The position numbers and the translations under genes are program-made. This document shows, in pieces, positions 1 to 10,081 of a stretch of 64,000 nucleotides of DNA (positions within the stretch are counted from its first letter, which is position 1; every line of letters begins with the position of its first letter). The stretch comes from Raffaelea ambrosiae (Eukaryota > Ascomycota > Sordariomycetes > Ophiostomatales > Ophiostomataceae): positions 3,609,234 through 3,673,233 of the forward strand of contig PCDI01000002.1 of assembly GCA_002778195.1 (NCBI GenBank), read 5' to 3'. Below the pieces are notes generated by a model that saw only the letters and a program-made list of their open reading frames with translations, did no database searches and was not told where the DNA came from.

Positions 1-471
1 TCCAGCATGTTGGGCTCCGCGCGCAGCAGCTCGGTGCCCTTGCGGATGATCCAGAGCGCCTGCTCCTCGGTCAGGCGGCCCTCGCGGTAGAAGTGTTGCT
101 TGAGGAAGACAATGTTGGGCTTTGTGTGGGTCTCGTCGTGGAAGAATTGCTCGTCGGTGGGCTTGTAGGTAGCGGGTGCTTGGACGTCTGGAGAGAGAGG
201 GAGAGAGGAAGAGGGGAAAAGCTAGGTCAGTATCAATCGTCCTGATGCTGCAACAGAGCAAGAGGGACACGGGGGAAATGTCGCACGCACCTTTGCAGAC
301 TCGCTCCTGTGTGCTGACGTTGGAGCCATCCTCCATGGCATGGATGGTGAAGTCGATCTCGGGGAGCGGCTTCTTGTCGGTTATGGCGCGGATGGCATTG
401 TCGACCTGGACGCTCTGGACGTCCGGGGCGCCGTCCAGAGGCTCGGCGCCGTTCTGCCCGTTGGTGGCCAT
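1..471 (-). CDS. cna1: Calcineurin A (Ca2+/calmodulin protein phosphatase 2B catalytic subunit), 5' part
   Basis: Serine/threonine phosphatase activated by Ca2+/calmodulin; in fungi it works in stress, wall and morphogenesis signalling in the cytosol. Exon 1 is 291-471 and begins MATNGQNG; exon 2 is 1-187 and runs off the window. The intron 188-290 has a GTGCGT donor and CAG acceptor, phase 1. Joined exons read QVDNAIRAI, then STQERVCKDVQAP, then LKQHFYREGRLTEEQ and EPNMLE. This is the calcineurin A N-terminal segment that lies directly before the GDxHG metallophosphatase motif, which would fall just beyond the edge. About 122 residues are visible of roughly 500 expected. The start is the only ATG that opens the family N-terminus. 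The catalytic core, the calmodulin-binding helix and the autoinhibitory tail are outside the window, so integrity cannot be judged. Confidence 0.93.
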   Translation of the reverse strand, partial: MATNGQNGAEPLDGAPDVQSVQVDNAIRAITDKKPLPEIDFTIHAMEDGSNVSTQERVCKGACDISPVSLLLCCSIRTIDTDLAFPLFLSPSLSRRPSTRYLQAHRRAILPRRDPHKAQHCLPQATLLPRGPPDRGAGALDHPQGHRAAARGAQHAG

Positions 472-2036
472 GATGGGCAGAGAAGGAGGAGGGGTTGATG
501 ATGGTGTAGGAGAAGGATGGACTGGGCAGAATGGAAGGTCGAGGAAGAAGCGAGGCGAGTCGAGGCGGGAGTATCGGTCGCCGGCAGGGAGCTGGAGAGG
601 GGGGGGCGGTGGGCAAAGAGGAGCAGCGAAAGGCGGGCAGACGCTTAGGCACTCGACGGGACGTATCGCAAGCTTCTTTCACGGGAGCAGGCGGGAGTTG
701 GTCCTCGGCAAATCTGGAGCAGAAGCAAGCCTGCTGGTCTCGGCAGGGGTCAACTCGCCGTGGTCTTGTGCAGGTGGATGGCAAGACGGCGACTGGGTTG
801 AAGGGTGCAGAAATGGCGTCCGGGCCTCGAGAAACAGGCGGTATCGAAGAGAAAGGAAGAACGGCAGCCCTGGGTGCGGTGTGGATGAAGGAGGGAGGGC
901 GCAACAGAAAAGCTGGAAGAAAAGGCTGAGGTCGTGTTTCGCTCGAGGTTGGGTGGAAGGTCGCACGGCTGCGCAGCGCAAAAAGTCGAAGAGTGAGAGG
1001 TCGAAAAGGAGGGACCCGCGCAACCGCCCAGAAATGGCGTTCGCTTTGCGTGGGGGGGGGGGGGGTAGTGGCAGAGAGTTTAGTTAGGGGTTGTGTGGTT
1101 GGAGGCTGGCGCGAAGACGAAAGAGAACGGAATGGAAGCCTGAAAGTGCCTGGAGCGGTGAAATTTTGAGAAGCAGACAACTATATCACGCTCTTTCTCT
1201 TTTTATTTTATTTTTTTCAGTCTATTAAGCTGAGAGAGCGTCTGTGTGGCTGCTGGCCCGCGATAGAGTTTCGGAAAGAAGAAGGGGAAGGAGCGATCCT
1301 CACAAGGCAGCCGGTGGAAAACAGGAAGGAGGGGACAGTGTGCCCAACTCTGGCGCTCACACAGACACACAACAGACACACACACACCTTATTATTGCTC
1401 ACTCTCGGTTTCTCCAGCGGGGCAATTGGGCAGGAGCAGAAACGGCTGGGGCTGGAAAGTGGGCAGGCCCCGACTCTGACTACTGCAGGAAAAGTAGGGG
1501 GGCTAGAAGGAGGTGAGCAAGAAAAGCGGGGCGCTTTGATGCTTTCCGAAGGCGCTGATTCGGCAGCCGAGCTGGCTCGCTGCGTGCCCAGGCAAACGAA
1601 CGCGGTGTCTGGACTGTAGGGAAGGCGCGGACGGGGCTCAGCCGCTCCTGGCTAATGGGACGGAGCTGTGCTGTCCGACAAGAGAAGCCACGACGGTGGT
1701 TGTAGGAGCCCTGCGCTTCGTGTTGCCATCTTCGCGATGTCCCTGCTTCCGGCAGGGCTTGACAGCGTCTTACAACATGTTCGGCTGGCGCGCCTAGCTC
1801 CCTGGCCTGCCAAGGGCTGCTGCCTAGAAAGCAATTTGAAGCAGTCGCTATCCTTGCTGAAACAAGGCCAGAACCAGGGAAAAGGGCCGGGTCGCAGCCG
1901 AGTTTCTCGGACATTTTACGGGGTCCGGCCATTCTGGAGCAATGGTAACTGGGCTTTTTATTTCTGCTACAACGCCGATTCTTTTTCTCTTGTTCTTTTT
2001 TTTTTTTTGTAAATCCAGTCCCCCAGACCAGCCACC
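472..2036. other. Intergenic: calcineurin leader side and TMLH downstream side
   Basis: No supportable gene. The half near 472-1200 is purine-rich on the plus strand (pyrimidine-rich in the calcineurin sense), as is usual for a long fungal 5' leader. A 14-base G run lies at 1052-1065, and short CA-rich stretches at about 1360-1390. Several long open frames exist on both strands but have low-complexity Arg/Gly/Ser composition and no motif, so they were not called. Confidence 0.6.
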
Positions 2037-4163
2037 TTACCCGACAACGTGTTTGAGCACCTCCTCGCGCGGGTAGTTGGTGTTGCGCCAGCGGGAAATG
2101 AAGTCATCGCGGCAGACTAGTGGTGTCAGTAGTCGTCCAGGATGGGCAGGGCAGGGCCGGTTGGGGCGCATGCATGCTTACCATAACCACCGCAGATGCG
2201 GCGCACGCCAACAAAGGCACTGCGGCCATGGAGCACGCGCCAGTTGTCAAAAACTAGGAGAGTCAGCCTTGCCAAGAAGACACCAGTGCAACAAGATAGC
2301 AAGTGATGCGACGGTCCATCCCGGGACGAATATCCCGGGACAGATCATCAAAACAAAAGAAGCGAGGAAGCCAGAATGCACATACTCAGAGTGCGTCCCG
2401 GGCCCAGCTGGGTCCAGAACTCCACATCCGGGCGCTTCAGAATGGCCGCCCACTTGCGCGCGGCGTCGTACCACTTGACCGGGTCCACGCCGTCGGCATC
2501 GAACGGCACCACGCCGCGGTCGTCGTTGTTCCAGCGCACGCGGTGCAGCCGGCGGTTGCTGCCCGTGCTGCCCGTGCTGCCCGTGGCCGGATCCACAGAC
2601 GGCCCGGTGGCCTCGTGGTCGCCCTCGTCGACGAGCTCCAGCACGGGGTAGCGGCGGTCGGGCGCGATGGTGATGCCCTCGTTGCCGCTGGCGTGCCAGG
2701 GCAGGCGGACGCGGGTGAGGACGTCAAAGGCGGCCGGGTCCTCGGCCTGGAGAATCTGGGCCGCGTGGAAGCCGTCGACCAGCAGGGACTCGCCGCCGAG
2801 GCGGCCGTTGGCGGCCGTCGGCTGCTCGGCGCCGGGCGGCGAGAAGTGCGACAGCAGGTGGAAGGCCTGGAGGCCGGCCGGGTCGGTGAAGTAGGTGGTG
2901 TCCGTGTGGGCGGGCAGGGCCAGGTTGGTGTAGGCGGTGTCGGCCATGGCCAGGTCGGGGATGAAGTCGTAGAAGCCGCCGTAGTGGGTGACGCGGATAA
3001 AGGCAATGCGCTCGAGGAGGCGCTCGGTGTCGTGGGGGTCCTCGGCCGGCGTGCCGTTGACAAACGCGAAACCGTAGCGGCGCTGCAGCGTGGATCAGCA
3101 CATGCGCGCACGGGCAGAGCGGACAAGACCCAAGGGGGCAACACATACGATCAGATCCGTCAGCTTGGCAATGCCCTTGTCCGACGCGGTGTCCATGACG
3201 GCATCGTAGGCGACAGAGGGGGGGTCCTTCTCGATGGAGCTGCCCCAGTACTTGAAGCTGCGATGTTCCCACTGGTCAGCAACGGCCGCGCAGCGAGTTT
3301 GTGTGTACGGGGGGTGGATGTCGTGCACACGCACTCGACGGTCTCGGGCGCGCGGCGGTCGTGGGTCTGGTAGTAGCCCAGGAAGTCCCACGGATAATGG
3401 CTCTTGTGGTTGTCTTGGGCCCCTAGAAGCGTGTCAGTGGATGGCCGCCGTCATGGCCGCAGTCATGGCCGCAGTCGTGGCAGCACCGCGTGCGTTTTGT
3501 CGCCTACACGTAACATGGAGGCCACGGTCGTCGGCCTTGACATCGGATGCGCGGATGTCGGCCGGAATCTGGTTCGATGCGCATGCGCTTGCTTAGCCCT
3601 CGACGCTGCAGTCTGGCCGGCCCTGGGCCGACTCACCTCGAACGTGTCAAAGTTCCTCTGGGACGTGTCCTGGTTCACGCAGCTCGAGCAGCGGCAGTTG
3701 TCTCTGTTTTCGGCTATGAGCATGGCAAGATCCGCGAACACCGCGGCACAGGGGTGCTTTCACCTACCTCAGCCACAGGTTTGGCCTGCATGGTGTTAGC
3801 TTGGCTATCTCTCTCACACGGAGAAGCAATCCCTGTAAGATACGCCCTGGACGGTTTACAAAATATAAAACAAAAAACAAAAGAAAAAAACAGGGAAAAA
3901 AACAGGGGAAAAAAAAAAAAAAAAACGTACAGCTCCACGCGCTTGGCATCCCCTGCAGACGTGATGCCAATGGACTGCTCGCCGGGCGCGACCTGGGCGC
4001 TGCTGTTGAAGGCCCGGACAGCGTGTCGTCGGCCGGACGGAAGGGCCCGGGCTGCTGCTGCTGCACCCGTCCAGGGCGCCGGGCGACAATACCCCGCACT
4101 CCGGGTAGCTCGCGCTGCCCGCAGCGAGCTTTGCAGGGCCATGGGCAAACGGATCCCCGGCAT
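2037..4163 (-). CDS. Trimethyllysine dioxygenase (first enzyme of carnitine biosynthesis)
   Basis: Fe(II)/2-oxoglutarate dioxygenase that hydroxylates N6-trimethyllysine. Nine exons (minus strand): 3931-4163, 3768-3785, 3637-3703, 3508-3568, 3335-3422, 3149-3257, 2386-3082, 2182-2253, 2037-2116. They sum to 1425 nt, 474 residues, with all phases agreeing. The N-terminus (residues 1-60) is rich in Arg/Ala/Ser and lacks acidic residues, like a mitochondrial presequence. NLWLRDNCRCSSC (about 80-92) is the family's small N-terminal zinc-type motif. HTDTTYF gives the HxD iron ligands (about His251, Asp253), and DNWRVLHGRSAF gives the second His (about 433), followed by GVRRICGGY with the 2-oxoglutarate Arg. 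It ends SRWRNTNY...VLKHVVG. Length matches TMLH better than bacterial taurine dioxygenases. Gamma-butyrobetaine dioxygenase is a close paralogue, but LPAHTDTTYF and GGYVCRDDF favour TMLH. A second in-frame ATG lies at 4142. Confidence 0.9.
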
Positions 4164-4938
4164 GGTGTGCCTTGTTTCACAGTCTCTTGCAAGCTGCTGG
4201 ACAAGCGTCTGGGGGCGAGCAATGGGCTGCTCAGAACACGTCTACGGCCCGGAAGACAGTCTCTGTACACGGACGGATCTCTGGCGTGGTGTGCGTTCTT
4301 GGTGCGTTCTTGTGTTGTTAAGAGAAAACGCTCCCCCAATTTGTTTATTAGTGTCGGCGGCCGTCTAGGAGCGGCTCAACGACTATTTTCTACGTACGGC
4401 ACTGTACATATACCCAGCGCCAAGAGGGGCCACCCATCCTCGGCAATTTTCGTAGTTTTTACAGCACTCACGTGGCCTGACGGCCCCTGACACCACCAAG
4501 GGAGAACCCGGCTCTTGCTTTCCCCAGAATTCGGCGACCCGACGAAAAGGTCCCTGGGTACGAGAGGGCCCTTCCTGTTCTGTTTTTTTTTCCTGACAAC
4601 TCTGACGTAACCTTGTGCTGTGTGTTGTGGCTGATTGGCCGGGCAGCTCGCGGCCGTTTTGCATGATTGTTTTGGGGGACTGCAACAGTCTCCAGCCAAA
4701 TCCACGAGGACGGGCCAGGAGACCTCTCTACAGGCTGTCCGCGGAGGTAAGGAAGATCCCGGCGATTTCTGCCATGCAAGCGGACGGTGTGCTCTGTGCT
4801 GTGATCAGTGGTTGGCGAAGTCTTGGTGGCCACTGTCAAGCGCCTCAACATAGTATATTGTCTCTTTTGTCCTATACAAGATCACGCCCATAATACAAGA
4901 CAGCCCAACACACACACCCACCCACCCACACACACCCC
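4164..4938. other. Intergenic between TMLH promoter and subtilase 3' end
   Basis: Contains the TMLH promoter and the subtilase terminator side. No convincing gene. Short open frames here lack family motifs. The ACAC-rich stretch 4908-4936 lies immediately downstream of the subtilase stop codon. Confidence 0.55.
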
Positions 4939-7900
4939 TCACGCCCGCTCGCCGGCAAACTGGTAAAAGTCCGTCGACCGCATGCGCGGGTTCTTCTCGA
5001 AACTCAGCGTCTTGTCGTCGTACTGCACGAGCGTGCCGTTGCTCAGCTGCACGTCCAGCGCGTACGTGAGCCCGTACGTCCACGCCGTCTGGTCGCCCTG
5101 GAGGCCGGCCACGGCGAAGCGCAGCACGTGGCGCGCCCCGTCGAGGCCGCCGGTGTAGCGCGCGACCCAGGCCTTGACCGCGCAGCGCGTGTCGGCGTCG
5201 CCCGTGTCGAGCAGGGCGCGGCTGGTGGCGTCGGCCAGCACCGTGTGGTCGGTCATGCGCTGGCCGTCCGCGGGACACAGCGACGCGTAGCCCACCAGGA
5301 CCTGCGAGCGGGCGCAGAGGAAGCCGTCGTTGTCGTCGCTCAGCGTGGCCGCCAGCTGCACGGAGTCCCACGGCCCGAGGGCGCCGTAGGCGGGCACCTC
5401 GATCTGCGCGACAAACAGGTCGCCCCCGTTGGGCGCGCCGGCCGGCTGCGTGACCAGGCGCTCGTACACCGCCGTCCGGTCGACGGCCGTGTGGTAAACG
5501 GTCGCGGCGAGGGCGCCGATCCGGCTGGTTCCGTCCGCGTCGGCAGCGGCCACCAGCGGAAACTCGACCACGTACGTGCCCGGCGCCATGGCGGCCGCGA
5601 AGTCGGCGTCGAAGCGGCACATGACGTAAAAGTCGCCGACCATGTTCTTGTGCCAGGTGGTGTAGTCCGCCAGGTGCACGGCAAAGAGCCGCGTGGCGGC
5701 GTCAAAGCTGGTGGTGGCCGCCAGCGAGCCCGCAGCCTGCAAGGCGTCGCCCGTGGGGAAGTCGACCAGCGCGGGCGGGACGGCGAAGCTGATGGTCGAG
5801 CCGGCGGGCACGGGGTCCGCGATCCGCAGCTGGATGTGCAGCTCCATCCAGGCGCCCGGGTCAGGCAGCAGGGGCGAGGGGTCCTGGAGCCGCTGCAGGC
5901 GGAGCCCCGTGATGGCGCCGGGGATGCCGGTGGGGAGGGCGGTGGTGGAGAGGGTCGTCGTCGGGCCGGGGACCGAGAGGCCGGAGGAGGCGACGGACGA
6001 GCGCATGGTCGAGGCGGTGGACGGAGAGGAAGATGGTGCCGACGAAAGCGTCAAAGACGTCACCGAGGAGGTCACCGAGGAGGTCACCGAGGAGGTCGGC
6101 GGTGCCGTCGGACCGGAGGACACGACCGAGGAGGCGGTCGCTGGACCGGAGGACACGACCGAGGAGGCGGTCGCCGAGCTCGTCGCCGCGCTCGTCGCCG
6201 CGCTCGTCGCCGGCAGCGGATCGTCGCCGTTCTGCACGGCAAACACGTCGGACAGGAACAGCTGCCAGTCGGCGGGCGTGCGGGCGTCGCCCAGCATGCG
6301 CAGCGCCCGCGAGAAGACGCGGTAGTACCCGGACGGGATGGCGGTGCCGTTGGCCAGGCTGCGGAAGGTCACGTACGCGCCCGACGAGAAGCGGGCCACC
6401 TCGCGCAGCGGGAAGTCGGTGGGCGCGCTGTCGTCGAGCACCTGCTGCCGGATCGGCCCGTACCAGGCCCGGGGGCCCACGCCGGCCACGGGCGGGTAGA
6501 CAAAGTCGGTGTCGGGCTCGAAATCCGGCCCCACCAGGTCGACCGAGAACTCGTACGTGCCGTACCGCAGCGCGAACCACACCTCGGGCGAGTCGCCCGC
6601 CAGCGGCCGGTACGGCTGCGCCCCGCCCCAGGCGTTCACGTCCAGCAGCGTGCCCGTGCTCGCGTCGTAGCGGTACACCTCGGGCCCGTGGTGCAGCGCG
6701 CCCCACGCGTAGGTCGACGCCTCGAAGCCCAGGTACGGCACCGCCAACGACTGGCCGTTGGTCCCGTCCAGCACCACCTTGCCGCTCCACAGCAGGCCGG
6801 CGCCGGGGTCGACGTCCGCCGGCGCCGTGAGCGTCACCGGCACGTCCACCGTGGCGCCCCCGGCCACCCGCACCGACGCAGGCGCCTGCAGCGCGCCGAC
6901 GACGCCGGCGCCCGCCAGCGGCGGGTAGTACGCGTAGATGTAGAGGCTGTTGGTGTCGCGCGTCTGCACGCTGGCGGCGGGCGCGTGGGTGACCTGGAAG
7001 GTGACCGCGTCGCGGCCCGCGTTGTGCAGCCGGATCGTGTGCGCGCCGACGCGGTGGTCCGTGTCGTTGAGGTGCAGCACCGGCGCGGACACGAGCGTGA
7101 CCGTGCCATTGGGCAGCAGCGCGCTGGCGGCGTCGACCAGGCCGGCGCCCTGCTGGGCCACGGGGCCGACGGCGGCCCGGACGCGCTGGGTGGTGTCGTC
7201 GTACGCGGGCAGCGCGTGGGCCGTGGACACGAGGCGGCGCCGGAAGGCGTCCTTGTCCTTGGCCACGTGGGCATAGTAGAGCGCGGCGAGGCCGGCGACG
7301 TAGGGCGTGGCGAAGGACGTCCCCGAGCCCACGGCGTACGTGTTTCCGGGGAGGGCGCCGAAGACGGCGCCGCCGGGCGCCGCGACGTGCGGCGAGGCGT
7401 CGTTCTCAAAGGACGGGCCCCACGACGACGTGGCCGACATCTGGCCGGCCTGCGGCAGGTCCGTGGCGTCCGTGGCGGCCGGCTCGGCGTCGGCGGCGAT
7501 GACGAGCCGCAGCGTGTGGTTGGCCGCCGTCTGCTGCGCCGCCCAGTCCCCGACGCTGGCCGTCGTCACGGCATACAGCTGCAGGCCGTCGGCGCCGCCG
7601 TCGTAGTACGCGGCGACGTCGGCGGCGTAGTAGACGCCCTGGTGGTAGGCGTCAAAGACCAGCGCATAGGCGTAGCCGGCCGCCGCGGCCGCCCGCGCGG
7701 CGTACCGCTCGTAGCAGACGCCGCGGCGCACCAGCACGGCCTGGCCGCTGCGGCCGCCGCCCTGCAGGTTGCACGCGTCGCCGGCATCGACATCCACGGC
7801 GGCGTCCACCGAGGCGTTGTACTTGGCGCCCCCCGGGGTCACGTACGACAGCGCCCGCGTCTCGCCGCTCGAGGACACCAGCGTCGCCGGCCACGCCATC

Positions 7901-8934
7901 ACCTGGGCCGCCTCGACCGAGCCGACCGACAGCGCCCCCGGGGCCACGGCCGGCGAGCCGGTATAGTAGGGGCCCTGGGCGCCGGCGTTGCCCGCGGCGA
8001 TGACGACCAGCCGGTCGGCCGCCACGGCGGCCGCGACGCGCGCCGTCACGCCGTCGCGGTAGCCCGTGCCGCTGCCCAGCGAGAGCGACACAATGTCGCA
8101 GCCGTCGGCGTCGGCCGCCAGCAGGCCCTTGAGCACGAGGTCGGTCGTGGTCGTGGCGCTGCAGGCAAAGATCTTGTACATGTAGATGGTGGCGCCCGGC
8201 GCGGCGCCGTGGAAGTCGCTGTGGTTGGCGGCCAGCACGGACGACACAAAGGTGCCGTGGCCGAGGCAGTCCTCCACGTTGGTCGCGTTGCTGTCGTCGA
8301 GCAGGTTCCGCCCGCCGGCGATGCGCCCGGCCAGCGCCGGGTGGCTCGCGTCGACGCCGCTGTCGACCACGCACACGCGCTGGCCCGCGCCCGTCCAGCC
8401 GAGGTCGTGCAGGACGGCCGCCCGCGTCAGCGCGTGCGGGTTCCAGCTGGCGCCGGTGCCGGGGTTGGCGGCCAGGCTGGCCGGCGCAAAGGAGGTGATG
8501 TTGAGGGTGATGCTGTGCACCGGCCACACGCGTGCCACGCTGGGCATGGTCTGGATGGCAGCGAGGATGCCGCCGGCCGTGTCGTTGGCCGCGGACGTGT
8601 TGGTGTGGGTGTGGGTGCCCGCCGAGATGGAAAGGGACGCGCCGTCGAAGCGGGTCGACAGGGCCGAGAAGTCCTCGTGGACCTGCGCCTCATAGCCCAG
8701 CGCCTGGATGTCCTGCAGGACGGCGTCGAGGCCCGACTCGCCCGCGGCACGCCGCCGGCTGCCCTCGCCCGTGGCCGGCGCGGCGGCCACCTCGATGATG
8801 TAGCGGCCAGGCACCACGTCGCTGACGTCGCTGGAGAGCGGCACCCGCTCGTTGACAAAGCTGTCCTGCGCGGCCACGAGCCACGATGCGGCAACGAGCA
8901 AGAGAGCCCGCATGGCTGCTCGGTGGCTGGCCAT
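4939..8934 (-). CDS. Large secreted subtilisin-like serine protease (S8) with PA insert and C-terminal extension
   Basis: One uninterrupted exon, 1331 residues. A signal peptide (MASHRAAMRALLLVAASWLV) is followed by an inhibitor-like propeptide (to about 150). The S8 catalytic triad is complete: Asp191 in VCVVDSGVD, His226 in DCLGHGTFVSS, Ser540 in GSGTSFATPYVAGLA; the oxyanion Asn is in AAGNAG (about 315). A PA-type insert lies between His and Ser (about 380-480). After a beta-rich Fn3-like stretch (about 600-890), a Ser/Thr/Val-rich repetitive linker (about 905-1000) joins a further 330-residue domain with scattered Cys (CARSQ, SLCPADG, TRCAVKAW) and no obvious catalytic motif. Overall it resembles the minor-extracellular-protease (Vpr/C5a-peptidase-like) subtilases of fungi, which are usually about 850-950 residues, so the C-terminal domain is extra. 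It is secreted and possibly wall-associated. Very high GC3 makes the opposite strand open as well; that frame is a shadow. Confidence 0.92.
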   Translation of the reverse strand: MASHRAAMRALLLVAASWLVAAQDSFVNERVPLSSDVSDVVPGRYIIEVAAAPATGEGSRRRAAGESGLDAVLQDIQALGYEAQVHEDFSALSTRFDGASLSISAGTHTHTNTSAANDTAGGILAAIQTMPSVARVWPVHSITLNITSFAPASLAANPGTGASWNPHALTRAAVLHDLGWTGAGQRVCVVDSGVDASHPALAGRIAGGRNLLDDSNATNVEDCLGHGTFVSSVLAANHSDFHGAAPGATIYMYKIFACSATTTTDLVLKGLLAADADGCDIVSLSLGSGTGYRDGVTARVAAAVAADRLVVIAAGNAGAQGPYYTGSPAVAPGALSVGSVEAAQVMAWPATLVSSSGETRALSYVTPGGAKYNASVDAAVDVDAGDACNLQGGGRSGQAVLVRRGVCYERYAARAAAAAGYAYALVFDAYHQGVYYAADVAAYYDGGADGLQLYAVTTASVGDWAAQQTAANHTLRLVIAADAEPAATDATDLPQAGQMSATSSWGPSFENDASPHVAAPGGAVFGALPGNTYAVGSGTSFATPYVAGLAALYYAHVAKDKDAFRRRLVSTAHALPAYDDTTQRVRAAVGPVAQQGAGLVDAASALLPNGTVTLVSAPVLHLNDTDHRVGAHTIRLHNAGRDAVTFQVTHAPAASVQTRDTNSLYIYAYYPPLAGAGVVGALQAPASVRVAGGATVDVPVTLTAPADVDPGAGLLWSGKVVLDGTNGQSLAVPYLGFEASTYAWGALHHGPEVYRYDASTGTLLDVNAWGGAQPYRPLAGDSPEVWFALRYGTYEFSVDLVGPDFEPDTDFVYPPVAGVGPRAWYGPIRQQVLDDSAPTDFPLREVARFSSGAYVTFRSLANGTAIPSGYYRVFSRALRMLGDARTPADWQLFLSDVFAVQNGDDPLPATSAATSAATSSATASSVVSSGPATASSVVSSGPTAPPTSSVTSSVTSSVTSLTLSSAPSSSPSTASTMRSSVASSGLSVPGPTTTLSTTALPTGIPGAITGLRLQRLQDPSPLLPDPGAWMELHIQLRIADPVPAGSTISFAVPPALVDFPTGDALQAAGSLAATTSFDAATRLFAVHLADYTTWHKNMVGDFYVMCRFDADFAAAMAPGTYVVEFPLVAAADADGTSRIGALAATVYHTAVDRTAVYERLVTQPAGAPNGGDLFVAQIEVPAYGALGPWDSVQLAATLSDDNDGFLCARSQVLVGYASLCPADGQRMTDHTVLADATSRALLDTGDADTRCAVKAWVARYTGGLDGARHVLRFAVAGLQGDQTAWTYGLTYALDVQLSNGTLVQYDDKTLSFEKNPRMRSTDFYQFAGERA
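6058..6176 (-). repeat. Tandem repeats encoding the Ser/Thr/Val linker of the subtilase
   Basis: Two exact-looking 33-bp copies (6111-6143 and 6144-6176) encode an ATASSVVSSGP-type unit twice. Next to them, three 12-bp units (about 6058-6096) encode TSSV repeats. A further SAAT-type repeat lies at about 6177-6215. Such in-frame units usually vary in copy number between isolates and act as a glycosylated stalk in wall or secreted proteins. Confidence 0.85.
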
Positions 8935-10081
8935 GTTGAGAGTGTCTCACAAGGTGGACGCAAGGTTGGCAGCCAGAGTGGTCACCAGAGTTGTCGACAC
9001 GAATGGTCAACAGAGAAAAGATGGAAAACGGGCCGGGAGCGGTACCCAAGCTCCTTGGGCGCGACGGCATCTTCACGATGCAGTCATGCTTTTATCTCCC
9101 ACCCAGCCCAGTGGGACGACCTCGCCTACAGAGGCATCCGGATGGCCCGGTGCAACATCTCCGTTCTTGGCTAGAGGACGGGCGTCTGGGCCCCTTGGCT
9201 GCCCAAGAAGGTGCCCATGTCGGGATGCACTCAACAAGTCCGTTCGAGGCGAGCATGCATTGTCCTTGCCAAGGCTTTGCGGTGATCTTCAAGTAGACGA
9301 ATAGGCTTGGTTAGGGCGAGGCCCATCTTATCAGATGGTCTCATCATCATCCCGACGACAAGAGCAGCCCGAGGTCGTTCCGACGACTCGTAGCCAATAC
9401 GAGACCCGGGACGAGGTGTACATTTTCCACTTGCCGAGGAGCCATGCAATGCCACGTGGAGAACAACAGCTTTCTCGTGTTGAACGTGGTGAGCGTGTTT
9501 AACCTTAGTTGTCTCTCTGCGTTCGAGGCCCCTCGAGCCCTTGCCGGTTACACGCTTGTGGCCGGGCCTAGCCTGGCCTGGCTCGGCATTGCAACGCTCG
9601 GCCCTTCAGCCCGTGGACGCCAGTCCCTATGAAGAACCATTGCGCCGCCCGCCTTCATCTTGGGTCCCTCCTTGTTCCTCTTGGCATTTCCGACGTCGGC
9701 CGCGCAACCCGAGAGAGGCAGTCGTCCGTCGGATACTACTACTATGCATGTATGCATGTTGGCAAAGTCGTTCCCAGGCACCAAGCTAGGATTAGGCTTG
9801 GCTGGCAGACGCTACTATGTAGCTGCACCGTACGAGCACCCGTCGTTGCATAGCACTACTCGTATGTAGCTTGTGCGTGCTTGAGTGTTTGTGGCATGCA
9901 TGCGTTCTTTTCTTTCCCATATGGCTACACTACTCGTACAGGGGGGGGGCCTTTCGGATTGGTATGTACAGATATATGCCCACTTATATTTACATGGTTT
10001 TTTTAAAATAAAATAAAATAAAATAAAATAAAAAATATGCTTTTTGGCTTTGCTTTCTTCGCCCCCCCTCCCCACTCTCCT
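8935..10081. other. Intergenic between subtilase promoter and rhamnogalacturonase 3' end
   Basis: Holds the subtilase promoter. Only short frames without motifs occur. An AAAAT microsatellite lies at 10005-10035. No transposon ends or terminal repeats were recognised. Confidence 0.55.
10005..10035. repeat. (AAAAT)n microsatellite
   Basis: About six consecutive AAAAT pentamers just downstream of the rhamnogalacturonase stop codon, inside an AT-rich 3' flank. Confidence 0.9.

Noticed and set aside
233..1180. Long minus-strand frame reading through the calcineurin first exon and leader
   Set aside because: It is in the wrong phase for calcineurin and is Pro/Arg/Ser-rich without a motif; the calcineurin frame is fixed by homology on both sides of the intron.
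5128..9174. 1348-codon open frame on the plus strand opposite the subtilase gene
   Set aside because: It mirrors the subtilase almost exactly and has Arg/Val/Gly/His-rich low-complexity composition. High GC3 on the sense strand removes stops from this antisense frame. No motif or signal peptide.
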